From positions 1-15,766 of the forward strand of contig JAAYGH010000177.1 in assembly GCA_012727825.1 (NCBI GenBank): a stretch of 15,766 nt of DNA, given 5' to 3'. Shown piece by piece: positions 1 through 7,350 of the stretch. Numbering within the stretch: the first letter of the stretch is position 1; each line of letters begins with the position of its first letter. The position numbers and the translations under genes are program-made. Origin of the DNA: Trueperella sp. GTDB taxonomy: Bacteria > Actinomycetota > Actinomycetes > Actinomycetales > Actinomycetaceae. The notes under the pieces were generated by a model. It did no database searches. It was not told the DNA's origin and saw only the letters and a list, made by a program, of their open reading frames with translations.

Positions 1-1098
1 GGCGGGTGGGCCGTCAACATGTCTTTCGACTCCGAGGGCGCTGCGATATTTGCTGACGTCACGGGTCGTCTCGCAGGTCTTGAGTATCCGCAAAATGCAT
101 TCGCCACAGTACTTGATGGCAACGTCATTTCTTTTGCGACGGTCAGCTACACGATCACCGGTGGAGAGGCCCAGATTTCCGGAAGCTTCGATGCCGATCA
201 AGCTGCTTCGCTCGCCAATCAGTTGAAGTTTGGCTCGCTGCCACTGCAATTCGAAGTCCAGTCAGAAGAGCAAATTTCCGCAACGCTTGGCTCCGAACAA
301 CTAACCTCAGGTCTCATTGCCGGCCTTGCAGGCTTACTCCTGATCGTGGTGTACATGATCTGGCAATACCATGCGCTTGGCGCCATTGCTGTGGGCTCGA
401 TACTGCTGTCTACCGGCATGTCCTACCTCATCATCTCGCTGCTGTCCTGGACGATGGGCTACCGCTTATCCATGGCAGGCGTACTCGGTATCATTATTTC
501 GATCGGCGTGACGGCGGATTCCTCCATCGTTTACTTCGAACGAATCCGCGACGAAATTCGCGATGGCCGAAAGATTCCGGCAGCGGTTCAGCACGGCTGG
601 GATCGCGCAAAACGAACGATTATTATTTCGGACGTCGTCAACCTTGTGGCAGCTGTCATTCTCTATTTCCTCACGGTCGGCTCGGTGCGCGGATTCGCAT
701 TCACACTCGGTGTGACCACGTTGCTCGACCTATTCGTCGTCACGATGTTCACTTACCCGCTCATGACGGTGATCGCCAAGACCACTTACTTCGGTCGAGG
801 AAAGCGTGGCTCTGGCATGGATCCCATCAAGCTCGAATCGAAGCCTCGATACAGGGGCCGTTCACTCCCGTCGTCAGCACAGGCGAAGCCGAAGAAAAAG
901 CGTCGCTCAATGGTCACCTCGGACGGAGTGGAGATCCACGACTACGAGTTGCCAGACGCGCGGTTCACGGACGCCGGAGCATCCGGTTTTCAAACGGATG
1001 ACTCGTCGCTTGAGCCAGGGGAATCACTCGCGAAAAAACGTGCTCGACAGCGCCGTGAGGCACGCAAGGCTCAACAGGCGCAAGGAGAGGATGCGTAA
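1..1098 (+). CDS. secD: Protein translocase subunit SecD, C-terminal part (5' end outside window)
   Basis: SecD is a membrane partner of the SecYEG channel. With SecF it uses the proton-motive force to help draw secreted proteins out of the membrane. The frame is open from base 1 (reading GGWAVNMSF), so the ATG at 19 is internal and the N-terminus lies upstream. About 365 residues are visible. They comprise the end of the periplasmic P1 region, with the SGSFDADQAASLANQLKFGSLP stretch just before the membrane domain, then about five transmembrane segments (roughly residues 105-265). The SecD signature AGVLGIIISIGVTADSSIV and the following YFERIRDE lie near residues 157-183. A hydrophilic basic tail of about 90 residues closes the protein, as is common in actinobacterial SecD. 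Its TAA overlaps the secF ATG by one base, so the two are one operon. Identification is firm; only the missing N-terminus is unknown. Confidence 0.97.
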   Translation, partial: GGWAVNMSFDSEGAAIFADVTGRLAGLEYPQNAFATVLDGNVISFATVSYTITGGEAQISGSFDADQAASLANQLKFGSLPLQFEVQSEEQISATLGSEQLTSGLIAGLAGLLLIVVYMIWQYHALGAIAVGSILLSTGMSYLIISLLSWTMGYRLSMAGVLGIIISIGVTADSSIVYFERIRDEIRDGRKIPAAVQHGWDRAKRTIIISDVVNLVAAVILYFLTVGSVRGFAFTLGVTTLLDLFVVTMFTYPLMTVIAKTTYFGRGKRGSGMDPIKLESKPRYRGRSLPSSAQAKPKKKRRSMVTSDGVEIHDYELPDARFTDAGASGFQTDDSSLEPGESLAKKRARQRREARKAQQAQGEDA

Positions 1099-2201
1099 TG
1101 TCGATGTACTCGATCGGTAATGATCTCTATACAGGCAAGCGTACGCTCGACATCGTCGGACGCCGCAAAATGTGGTTCTCTGTGGCAATCTTCTTCGTTC
1201 TGGCATCGATCGCATCATTTCTCATTCGTGAGCCGAACCTCGGGATCGAGTTTCGTGGCGGTTCGCAGTTCACGGTGTCGGATACCTCGACAACGGATCA
1301 CCAACCTGCATACGACGTCATTGCAGAATTTTCTGACTCTGTGCCTCGTGTGTCAAATGTTGGCCAAAGTTCTGTGCGAGTCCAAACTGAAGAATTGGGT
1401 GATGAGGCAACACAAGACGCCCGGCGCGCGCTAGCCGATGCGTACGACGTCTCTGAAAGTGAAGTTACCTCGACCTTCATCGGTCCATCGTGGGGTCAGG
1501 ATGTCTTGGCCCAGGCGATCCAAGCGATGATCATCTTCATGATCGCGATTTCGATCGTCCTTATGGCGTACTTCCGATCGTGGACGATCGCGGTGGGTGC
1601 ACTCGGCGCATTGGTTCATGACTTTGTGGTGACACTCGGCGTGTACTGGGTATTGGGTCTCGAAATCACGCCGGCCACGGTTATCGGGCTGCTCACGATT
1701 ATGGGCTATTCGCTCTATGACACGGTGGTGGTGTTTGACAAGGTTCGCGAAAATACGTCGGAGCTGACCGAGCAATACGATCGGACGTATGCCGAAGAAT
1801 CAAACCTGGCAATCAACCAAACGCTGATCCGTTCGCTCAACACGTCCATCACGGGCCTTCTTCCGCTCATGGCAGTGCTTGTGATCGGCGTGTGGCTTCT
1901 GGGAGCCGACACACTCCGCGATCTCTCGCTCGTCATGTTCGTTGGAATGTTCCTTTCTGCTATTTCCTCGATCTTCGTGGCAGCTCCATTAGCAGTTGCG
2001 CTCGCCGAGCGTAGTCCAGAAATTCAGGCTCACACCCAGGAGATTTTGGATCGCCGCCAGGACAATCCAGATCCACAACCTGATACTGATGAGAAGACTG
2101 ACGTGCCGTCCGGTAACATATCCACCGAACCGGTAGCGGGTGGCCACCGTGGCCAAAGTGCACAGCCAAAGCGACACAAGAAGAAGAGGAAAAATCGATG
2201 A
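1098..2201 (+). CDS. secF: Protein translocase subunit SecF
   Basis: SecF is the second half of the SecDF accessory complex in protein export. The 367-residue product has a first transmembrane segment near residues 25-43, then the SecF landmark GIEFRGGSQF (49-58), a periplasmic domain to about residue 135, and five further membrane segments (about 140-160, 165-185, 193-213, 252-270 and 277-300). The conserved motif IGLLTIMGYSLYDTVVVFDK lies at 196-215. The C-terminal tail is Lys/Arg-rich (PKRHKKKRKNR) and should be cytoplasmic. The ATG overlaps the secD stop (TAATG), with a good Shine-Dalgarno GGAGAGG at 1084-1090, seven bases upstream. Its stop overlaps the apt ATG by four bases. Length and motifs are normal for an actinobacterial SecF. 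Confidence 0.97.
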   Translation: MSMYSIGNDLYTGKRTLDIVGRRKMWFSVAIFFVLASIASFLIREPNLGIEFRGGSQFTVSDTSTTDHQPAYDVIAEFSDSVPRVSNVGQSSVRVQTEELGDEATQDARRALADAYDVSESEVTSTFIGPSWGQDVLAQAIQAMIIFMIAISIVLMAYFRSWTIAVGALGALVHDFVVTLGVYWVLGLEITPATVIGLLTIMGYSLYDTVVVFDKVRENTSELTEQYDRTYAEESNLAINQTLIRSLNTSITGLLPLMAVLVIGVWLLGADTLRDLSLVMFVGMFLSAISSIFVAAPLAVALAERSPEIQAHTQEILDRRQDNPDPQPDTDEKTDVPSGNISTEPVAGGHRGQSAQPKRHKKKRKNR

Positions 2202-2752
2202 GCAGCGACGCCATCTTTCCAGAAGACACCGTTGAACTTGTGAAGTCCCACGTGCGGGAAGTCGATGACTTTCCAGCACGCGGCGTGCTCTTTCGAGACA
2301 TCACGCCACTGATCGCAGACGGCGAAGCATTCTCCTCACTCATCCATATTCTGGCTGACCGATATCGCGGTAAGTGCGACGCGGTTGCCGGACTCGAGTC
2401 TCGCGGCTTCATTCTCGGCGCTCCGCTCGCTCACGAGCTCGGAGTGGGCATGCTAACTGTGCGCAAGGCCGGGCGTCTGCCGGGCCCTGTCGTCGGCGTG
2501 AACTACGATCTCGAATACGGGTCAGCGCGTATGGAGCTGCAGCCATTCACGGTAGAAGATGGCATGCGTGTTCTCGTGATCGATGACGTGCTTGCAACCG
2601 GCGGTACTGCCGGTGCGGCATTTCACCTCATTGAACAGGCAGGCGGTCAGCCGGCTGCTCTGTGCGTGTTGCTGGAACTCACCGAGCTCGGTGGACGTGA
2701 GTACCTCGCGGAGCGTTTCGACTACCCGGTAGAGTCCGTTATTTCCTACTAG
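2198..2752 (+). CDS. apt: Adenine phosphoribosyltransferase
   Basis: The enzyme salvages adenine by condensing it with phosphoribosyl pyrophosphate to give AMP and pyrophosphate in the cytoplasm. The 184-residue product has the family landmarks: DFPARGVLFRDITPLI (24-39), ESRGFILGAPLA (67-78), the VRKAGRLPG loop (88-96), YDLEYG (103-108), and the PRPP-binding motif VLVIDDVLATGGTAGAA (125-141) with its two acidic residues and the GG-T phosphate loop. The start ATG overlaps the secF stop as ATGA and has AGAGGA at 2185-2190, seven bases upstream, so it is probably translationally coupled. Position between secF and rel is the usual actinobacterial arrangement. AMP made here enters the ATP/GTP pool from which rel makes its alarmone. 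Nothing is unusual in length or motifs. Confidence 0.96.
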   Translation: MSSDAIFPEDTVELVKSHVREVDDFPARGVLFRDITPLIADGEAFSSLIHILADRYRGKCDAVAGLESRGFILGAPLAHELGVGMLTVRKAGRLPGPVVGVNYDLEYGSARMELQPFTVEDGMRVLVIDDVLATGGTAGAAFHLIEQAGGQPAALCVLLELTELGGREYLAERFDYPVESVISY

Positions 2753-2787
2753 TGCGGTTACCTGCGTCACTGCAGGTAATGTTGGCG

Positions 2788-2793
2788 TATAAT
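2788..2793 (+). promoter_or_regulatory. Putative -10 box of a leaderless rel promoter
   Basis: The hexamer TATAAT is a perfect match to the sigma-70-type -10 consensus and lies between apt and rel. Transcription starting seven bases beyond it would begin at the A of the ATG at 2800, giving an mRNA with no 5' leader. No Shine-Dalgarno sequence is visible before that ATG. I see no convincing -35 at the normal spacing. Leaderless genes with this geometry are common in actinobacteria. Confidence 0.6.
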
Positions 2794-2799
2794 CCCAAC

Positions 2800-5103
2800 A
2801 TGGAAACACCTTCGGTTCAAGATCAAGAGCCCCGGATTAGATCGAGATTATCGTGGCTCGGGCGCAGGAGCGACACCCCTGCGCTTCTCGAACCCCTCAT
2901 GCGCGCGCTTGGAACGCGCAAGGTAGATAAAGCGCGGATCATTCGCGCCTATCTCACAGCCGATCAAGCCCATGAGGGTCAGGTGCGTAAATCTGGCGAA
3001 CCGTACATCACCCACCCGGTTGCGGTTGCCAAAATTCTTGCCGAACTTGGTATGGATGAGGACACTCTAGTTGCGGCTCTGTTACACGATACGGTCGAGG
3101 ACACGAGCTATTCACTCAAGGAGCTCGAGCGTGACTATGGCAAGGCGGTCGCGCTGCTCGTTGATGGTGTGACGAAGCTGGATAAGGTGGAGTACGGCGC
3201 TGCTGCCCAGGCTGAAACTGTACGCAAGATGGTCATCGCGATGGCTAAGGACATTCGCGTTCTTTTGATCAAGCTTGGGGACCGCCTGCACAATGCGCGG
3301 ACATGGAAGCATGTGGAGTCGGGCTCAGCTCAAAAGAAGGCCCGAGAGACTCTCGAGATCTATGCACCGCTGGCCCATCGCCTCGGCATGAACTCGATCA
3401 AGTGGGAACTCGAGGATCGCTCCTTTAAAGAACTGTATCCGGCGGTCTATTCTGAGATTGAGCGGATGGTCCAAGACCGCGCGCCAGAACGTGAACGCTA
3501 TATTGCCCAGATGAAAACCGAACTGGAGCGCGAGCTCGCGAAGGCGAAGATCAAGTGCACGATTTCGGGTCGCCCGAAGCATTATTATTCGATCTACCAG
3601 AAAATGATTCTCCGTGGCCGTGACTTTGAAGATATCTACGATCTGATCGGCGTGCGCGTGCTGGTCGACGAAATTCAGGACTGCTACACAGCACTTGGTA
3701 TCGCGAACTCCCTTTACGTGCCGGTCCAGGGGCGCATCAAGGATTACATTGCATCGCCCAAGTTCAACCTCTATCAGTCGATCCACACGACTATTCTGGG
3801 TCCGGGTTCGAAGACAGTCGAGATCCAAATCCGAACTCATGACATGCACAAGCGTGCCGAATTCGGAGTAGCAGCACACTGGCGCTACAAGGAGAATCCG
3901 AGCACGGCAAAAGCTGATGAGAGCGGGCAGGCCGACACCCAGCTCGAGTGGCTACGTCAGCTTGTCGATTGGCAACGAGAGACGGCCGATCCGAAGGAAT
4001 TTCTCGATTCGCTTCGCTACGAGATGTCGGGTTCGCAGGTCTACGTCTTCACCCCGATGGGTGAGGTTATTGAACTGGCGAGCGGGTCAACACCAGTTGA
4101 CTTTGCCTACGCGGTTCACACCGAAGTCGGCCACCGTACCGTGGGCGCCAAGGTCAACGACAAGCTTGTGACCCTCGATCATCGACTCGAATCTGGCGAT
4201 ACGGTCGAGATTATTACCACGAAGGCTGAGGACGCGCGGCCGTCCCAGGGTTGGCAGGACTTCGTGGCAACACCGCGTGCTCGTTCAAAGATCAAGTCGT
4301 GGTTCACGAAGTCGCGTAGAGAAGAGGCGATCGAACGGGGTAAGGACAAGCTCGCCAAGGCCATTCGCCGTAAGAATGAACCTGTCCAGCGCCTTATGTC
4401 TCACGAGACTCTTAAGGCCGTGGCTCAGGACCTATCTAGATCTGACGTGACCGAGCTGTATGCCGCGATCGGCGAAGGAACGATTTCCGCGGAGACGGTG
4501 GTGCGCCGGCTCATTTCAAGCCAGGGTGGTCGCGCAGGCGTCGAAGAGACGATGGCAGAAGCAGTCACCCCGACCCGCATCCAACATTCGCGGATTGGTG
4601 CGACATCCTCGGCTGTCGTTGTGTCAGACATGGAACAGACGGACGTGCTCGTCAAGCTCGCCAAGTGTTGTACGCCTGTGCCACCAGACGACATCGTTGG
4701 GTTCATTACGCGAGGAAACGGTATTTCGGTACACCGCAAGGATTGCCGGAACATGCGCTCGCTTCGCCGCGAGCCCGAACGATTTATTACAATCGCTTGG
4801 GCCGACAACGCGGACGGCAACGTCTTCCTCGTCCAAATTCAGATCGAGGCACTTGACCGCAAGGGGCTGCTCGCAGACGTCACAAGGGTGCTGTCTGAGC
4901 ACGACATCAATATGCTCATGGGTTCGATGAACACGTCGAACGAACGTGTGACGCGTTTGAATTTCACGTTTGAGATGGCGGATCCGCATCATCTCCAGCA
5001 GGTGCTGCGAGAGATCCGGAAGATCGAGGGTGTGTACGACGCGTATAGGCTCACGGGCTCTGAGAAAAAGTCAGCGACCCGAGATCGCGAGGCAATTGTT
5101 TAA
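2800..5103 (+). CDS. rel: Bifunctional (p)ppGpp synthetase/hydrolase (Rel/SpoT family)
   Basis: This long RSH enzyme makes (p)ppGpp from ATP and GDP/GTP on starved ribosomes and hydrolyses it otherwise, controlling the stringent response. From the ATG at 2800 it has 767 residues. It shows an N-terminal HD hydrolase domain with YITHPVAVAK (about 69-78) and HDTVEDT (96-102). The synthetase domain has RGRDFEDIYDLIGVRVLV (about 272-289) and GRIKDYIASPKFNLYQSIHT (311-330). Its RIKD fits the RxKD form of bifunctional enzymes, whereas synthetase-only RelA has an acidic version. A TGS domain follows (about 412-474), then a zinc-finger-type region with CC (623-624), H645 and C649, and a C-terminal ACT domain (about 675-750). 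All catalytic motifs are present, so both activities are expected. A GTG at 2752 is in frame, but it has no ribosome site and would read through the TATAAT box. The 3' end overlaps a convergent small gene by 53 bp. Confidence 0.96.
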   Translation: METPSVQDQEPRIRSRLSWLGRRSDTPALLEPLMRALGTRKVDKARIIRAYLTADQAHEGQVRKSGEPYITHPVAVAKILAELGMDEDTLVAALLHDTVEDTSYSLKELERDYGKAVALLVDGVTKLDKVEYGAAAQAETVRKMVIAMAKDIRVLLIKLGDRLHNARTWKHVESGSAQKKARETLEIYAPLAHRLGMNSIKWELEDRSFKELYPAVYSEIERMVQDRAPERERYIAQMKTELERELAKAKIKCTISGRPKHYYSIYQKMILRGRDFEDIYDLIGVRVLVDEIQDCYTALGIANSLYVPVQGRIKDYIASPKFNLYQSIHTTILGPGSKTVEIQIRTHDMHKRAEFGVAAHWRYKENPSTAKADESGQADTQLEWLRQLVDWQRETADPKEFLDSLRYEMSGSQVYVFTPMGEVIELASGSTPVDFAYAVHTEVGHRTVGAKVNDKLVTLDHRLESGDTVEIITTKAEDARPSQGWQDFVATPRARSKIKSWFTKSRREEAIERGKDKLAKAIRRKNEPVQRLMSHETLKAVAQDLSRSDVTELYAAIGEGTISAETVVRRLISSQGGRAGVEETMAEAVTPTRIQHSRIGATSSAVVVSDMEQTDVLVKLAKCCTPVPPDDIVGFITRGNGISVHRKDCRNMRSLRREPERFITIAWADNADGNVFLVQIQIEALDRKGLLADVTRVLSEHDINMLMGSMNTSNERVTRLNFTFEMADPHHLQQVLREIRKIEGVYDAYRLTGSEKKSATRDREAIV

Positions 5104-5560
5104 GAATCGTTCGCGCACCTACGACGCCCCCCAGTGACCGCTGGTTCGCCAGCTTTTCGATCGCATCGATGCTGGTTCCGGCTCGAACAAGTTCGCATAT
5201 GTACTTAACTGCATGCTCTTCACGGTTGATGAGCAGATCGAGCGCTGTACGTTCGAGGGTCGTTACCTGCTGCCCGCCGATCACGACGACGTCAGCTACA
5301 GGTACATCGCGGGCGACGTCTATTCGGGTGGTCAGTACTGACGTGTGGAACCCGGTATGGACCCATAGCGCACTCTCGCGATGGAGGACCTTGTCTGAGT
5401 ATTGCATCGCCAGGATTCTTCCGCGATCGGCAGGGGAGCGGCACAGATCGACGCCAACAAAACCGATGGTCCCAAGTTCGACCATGAGACCTTCTCTGGT
5501 CAGGCAATGTCCGCTGTGCCAGTCGGCAAGGCTGTGAGGGTGGAACACGTGAAGGGTCAT
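5051..5560 (-). CDS. AbiEi antitoxin-like small protein (solitary)
   Basis: The reading frame encodes about 169 residues from the ATG at 5560. The C-terminal half has a pattern seen in actinobacterial proteins related to the AbiEi antitoxin of type IV toxin-antitoxin systems. It includes RESALWVHTGF (residues 61-71), then VTTLERTALDLL (99-110), an aliphatic helix EHAVKYICELVRAGTS, and a final GARTILKQL. The N-terminal part (SLADWHSGHCLTREGLM) could be the degenerate winged helix of that family. I see no AbiEii-type nucleotidyltransferase toxin beside it. The start is uncertain: 5560 keeps the LTRE region but has no good ribosome site, while 5485 has AGAAGG four bases upstream and gives 144 residues. 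The last 53 bases lie antisense to the end of rel. Family assignment is by pattern recognition only, and a DNA-binding regulator or decayed gene is also possible. Confidence 0.55.
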   Translation of the reverse strand: MTLHVFHPHSLADWHSGHCLTREGLMVELGTIGFVGVDLCRSPADRGRILAMQYSDKVLHRESALWVHTGFHTSVLTTRIDVARDVPVADVVVIGGQQVTTLERTALDLLINREEHAVKYICELVRAGTSIDAIEKLANQRSLGGVVGARTILKQLPRDLGSLTFSQSP

Positions 5561-5623
5561 ATGTACAGAAAAGCATTCCTGCTTGGCACTCTGCTTTGAC
5601 TTCCCACACATGTGGACAACGAC

Positions 5624-5654
5624 GGGGCCGGATCTGATAATCAGATCCGGCCCC
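5624..5654 (-). terminator. Hairpin terminator after the DUF349 gene
   Basis: The arms GGGGCCGGATCTGA (5624-5637) and TCAGATCCGGCCCC (5641-5654) are perfectly complementary over 14 bp around a three-base loop. The hairpin begins 18 bases beyond the stop of the minus-strand DUF349 gene, which is the right place for its terminator. Neither side has a real T-tract (minus-strand continuation GTCGTTGTCC), as is usual for actinobacterial terminators. It also insulates the AbiEi-like gene downstream on the same strand. Confidence 0.75.
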
Positions 5655-5672
5655 ACGAGTTTGATTGAGTGG

Positions 5673-7199
5673 TTAGTTGTCTTGGACAGCCGCGAGCCAC
5701 GCCTTGCGTGCCTCGAGCGCGTCCTCGAATTCCTTGACCTTCTTGTCATCGCCCGCAGCCCTTGCCTCGGCGAGCTGTCCTTCTAGCTCGTCAATGAGGC
5801 TTTGGAGCTGTTCAGCCATGCCTGCAGAGCGCTCGTCCTTTTCAGGATCGGTCTTTTTCCACTGCTCGGATTCTGCGTTGCGAATCTGATTTTCGATATC
5901 ACGTAGGCGACCTTCAGTACGCTGCATGTCGGAGCGAGGTACTCGACCGATGGCGTCCCACTTCTCGCCAATTGTGCGAATCTGCGCTTTCGCATTGGCA
6001 ATGTCGGTGACCGGCACGAGCTTTTCAGCTTCGGCGAGCAACTCAAGCTTAAGATCGCGGTTGGCAGCAAATTCGTCATCGAGTTGGCTGTTGAACGCGT
6101 TGCGAGCCTCATAGAAGCGGTTCTGAGCAGCGGAGAAACGCTCCCAGAGCGCATCGTCGGCGCGTTTATTTGTTCGCCCAGCGCGCTTCCACTCGTTCAT
6201 CAGATCGCGGAACTGGCCTGATATCGGGCCCCAATCCGTCGAATCCGCGATGGCCTCTGCACGAGCGATGAGGTCTTCCTTGCGTGCTGTAACTTCCTTA
6301 CGCTCCGTGTCCTTTTGTGAGAAAAACTGGCGCCGGTGGCGGTCAAAGGTCGTGCGTGCGGAGGAAAACCTCTTCCACAACGCTTCTTCCGCAGGACGGT
6401 CGATACGCGGGGAGTGACGTTGCGCATATTTCCACTGGTCGAGCAGATTCGTCAGCTCCTGACGCGAATCCTTCCAATGTGTGCGCTGCGGATCCTGCGC
6501 AGATATAGCCTCAGCGGCCTCGACGATGGCGGTGCGCTCCTCGAGCGACTGCTTCTTCGCCTCTTCTCGCTCTGCTTTCACTTCTGCGCGGCGCTTGTCC
6601 GCCATTCCCTCGAGAGCTTCCACGCGCTGGCGGAGTGCATCAACATCCCCGACGACGGCCGGTTCCTTGAGTTGCTCCTGCAGAGATTTGAGGGCTGCGT
6701 TGATCTCTTCAGGCGCGATGTTTGCAACACGCGCCTCGAGCAGGCTGACCTGAGTCTCCAGATCGAGGTAGCGACGCACGTAGAGTCCAAGAGCGTCCTT
6801 TTCGTTGCCGTCCACTGCATACTGGCCAACGATGCGCTCAGACTCGGTGCCGGATGAACGAAGCCAGACATTACCCTCGTCATCAACGCGACCCCACTTG
6901 GACGCCTCGGCCGCTGCTGCGTCATCGATATCAGGGAGCGGCGCTGCAACGCGCGCGGGAGTCGGAAACTTGGGAGCCGGGGGAGTTGGAGCGGGTGCTT
7001 CTGCGGCACCGCCCTCAGTTGGAGCGTCTTCAACGGGAGCTTCTTCGGCAACGTCCTCAGTTGGTCCAGCGTGTGTTTCGGTACTCACGTCGGTCTCATG
7101 TTCAGCCGTTTCAGTCTCCACAACCTCGTGATTCTCGGTTACTTCTTCTGGCTGCCTCGGAACATCGGCGTTCGCGGGCTGGTTCGTGGGCTCGGTCAT
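5673..7199 (-). CDS. DUF349 repeat protein
   Basis: The gene encodes a 508-residue soluble, highly charged protein of unknown molecular function. Residues 1-90 are an acidic, Pro/Ala/Glu/Thr-rich tail that is probably disordered. Residues 101-160 form a small conserved module beginning WGRVDDEGNVWLR and running into YVRRYLDLETQVSLLEAR. A coiled coil is likely at about 145-235. Three DUF349 helical repeats follow at about 241-293, 323-369 and 399-443. The first two carry the typical spacing W...QWK/EWK...LWKRF/LWERF...F, and the third is more divergent. The C-terminus (about 460-505) is again coiled-coil-like. I chose the ATG at 7199 because GAGGAGA lies six bases before it; the in-frame TTG at 7214 lies upstream of that site. 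DUF349 genes are frequent neighbours of rel in this lineage, which hints at a stress or RNA-related role but does not prove one. Confidence 0.85.
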   Translation of the reverse strand: MTEPTNQPANADVPRQPEEVTENHEVVETETAEHETDVSTETHAGPTEDVAEEAPVEDAPTEGGAAEAPAPTPPAPKFPTPARVAAPLPDIDDAAAAEASKWGRVDDEGNVWLRSSGTESERIVGQYAVDGNEKDALGLYVRRYLDLETQVSLLEARVANIAPEEINAALKSLQEQLKEPAVVGDVDALRQRVEALEGMADKRRAEVKAEREEAKKQSLEERTAIVEAAEAISAQDPQRTHWKDSRQELTNLLDQWKYAQRHSPRIDRPAEEALWKRFSSARTTFDRHRRQFFSQKDTERKEVTARKEDLIARAEAIADSTDWGPISGQFRDLMNEWKRAGRTNKRADDALWERFSAAQNRFYEARNAFNSQLDDEFAANRDLKLELLAEAEKLVPVTDIANAKAQIRTIGEKWDAIGRVPRSDMQRTEGRLRDIENQIRNAESEQWKKTDPEKDERSAGMAEQLQSLIDELEGQLAEARAAGDDKKVKEFEDALEARKAWLAAVQDN

Positions 7200-7205
7200 G
7201 AGTAA

Positions 7206-7212
7206 TCTCCTC
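7206..7212 (-). promoter_or_regulatory. Shine-Dalgarno site fixing the DUF349 start
   Basis: On the minus strand this reads GAGGAGA and ends six bases before the ATG at 7199. That selects 7199 over the in-frame TTG at 7214. Confidence 0.8.
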
Positions 7213-7224
7213 AATAGACGGGGT

Positions 7225-7237
7225 TGGCCTTAGGCCA
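7225..7237. repeat. Short perfect palindrome in the DUF349 leader
   Basis: TGGCCTTAGGCCA is a perfect inverted repeat with 6-bp arms around one base. It lies 12 bases upstream of the DUF349 ribosome site in the divergent spacer. The loop is too short for a good RNA hairpin, so a protein-binding site is the more natural reading, but a palindrome this short may be chance. Confidence 0.3.
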
Positions 7238-7338
7238 CACCGTTCGCGTTATCACAGGGTAGTCTACGTGTTCCGGCGAAACATTTTGCGGTTGTTGGAA
7301 CTGCTCGGCCACTTCAACGTTCACACTCCTCTTTCAGG

Positions 7339-7344
7339 TACCGT
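7339..7344 (+). promoter_or_regulatory. Putative -10 box of a leaderless hydrolase promoter
   Basis: TACCGT fits the actinobacterial TANNNT -10 pattern and is followed by exactly six bases before the ATG at 7351, the same spacing as at rel. No Shine-Dalgarno sequence lies in the usual window, and no clear -35 is visible. The transcript would start at or very near the ATG. Confidence 0.5.
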
Positions 7345-7350
7345 GGTCCT

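Noticed and set aside
2752..2799. In-frame GTG at 2752 overlapping the apt stop as a rel start
   Set aside because: No Shine-Dalgarno precedes it, and the 16 extra residues would be encoded by the promoter-like segment containing TATAAT. The ATG at 2800 gives a normal Rel N-terminus.
3325..3879. 184-codon open frame antisense to rel
   Set aside because: It lies wholly opposite the conserved synthetase domain and shows no recognisable motif; it is a by-product of rel codon usage.
5561..5749. Extension of the AbiEi-like frame upstream to 5749
   Set aside because: The added residues are encoded by the terminator hairpin and the antisense of the DUF349 gene, so they are not plausible coding sequence.
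6336..6857. 173-codon plus-strand frame inside the DUF349 gene
   Set aside because: It is the antisense of the conserved DUF349 repeats and has no independent coding evidence.
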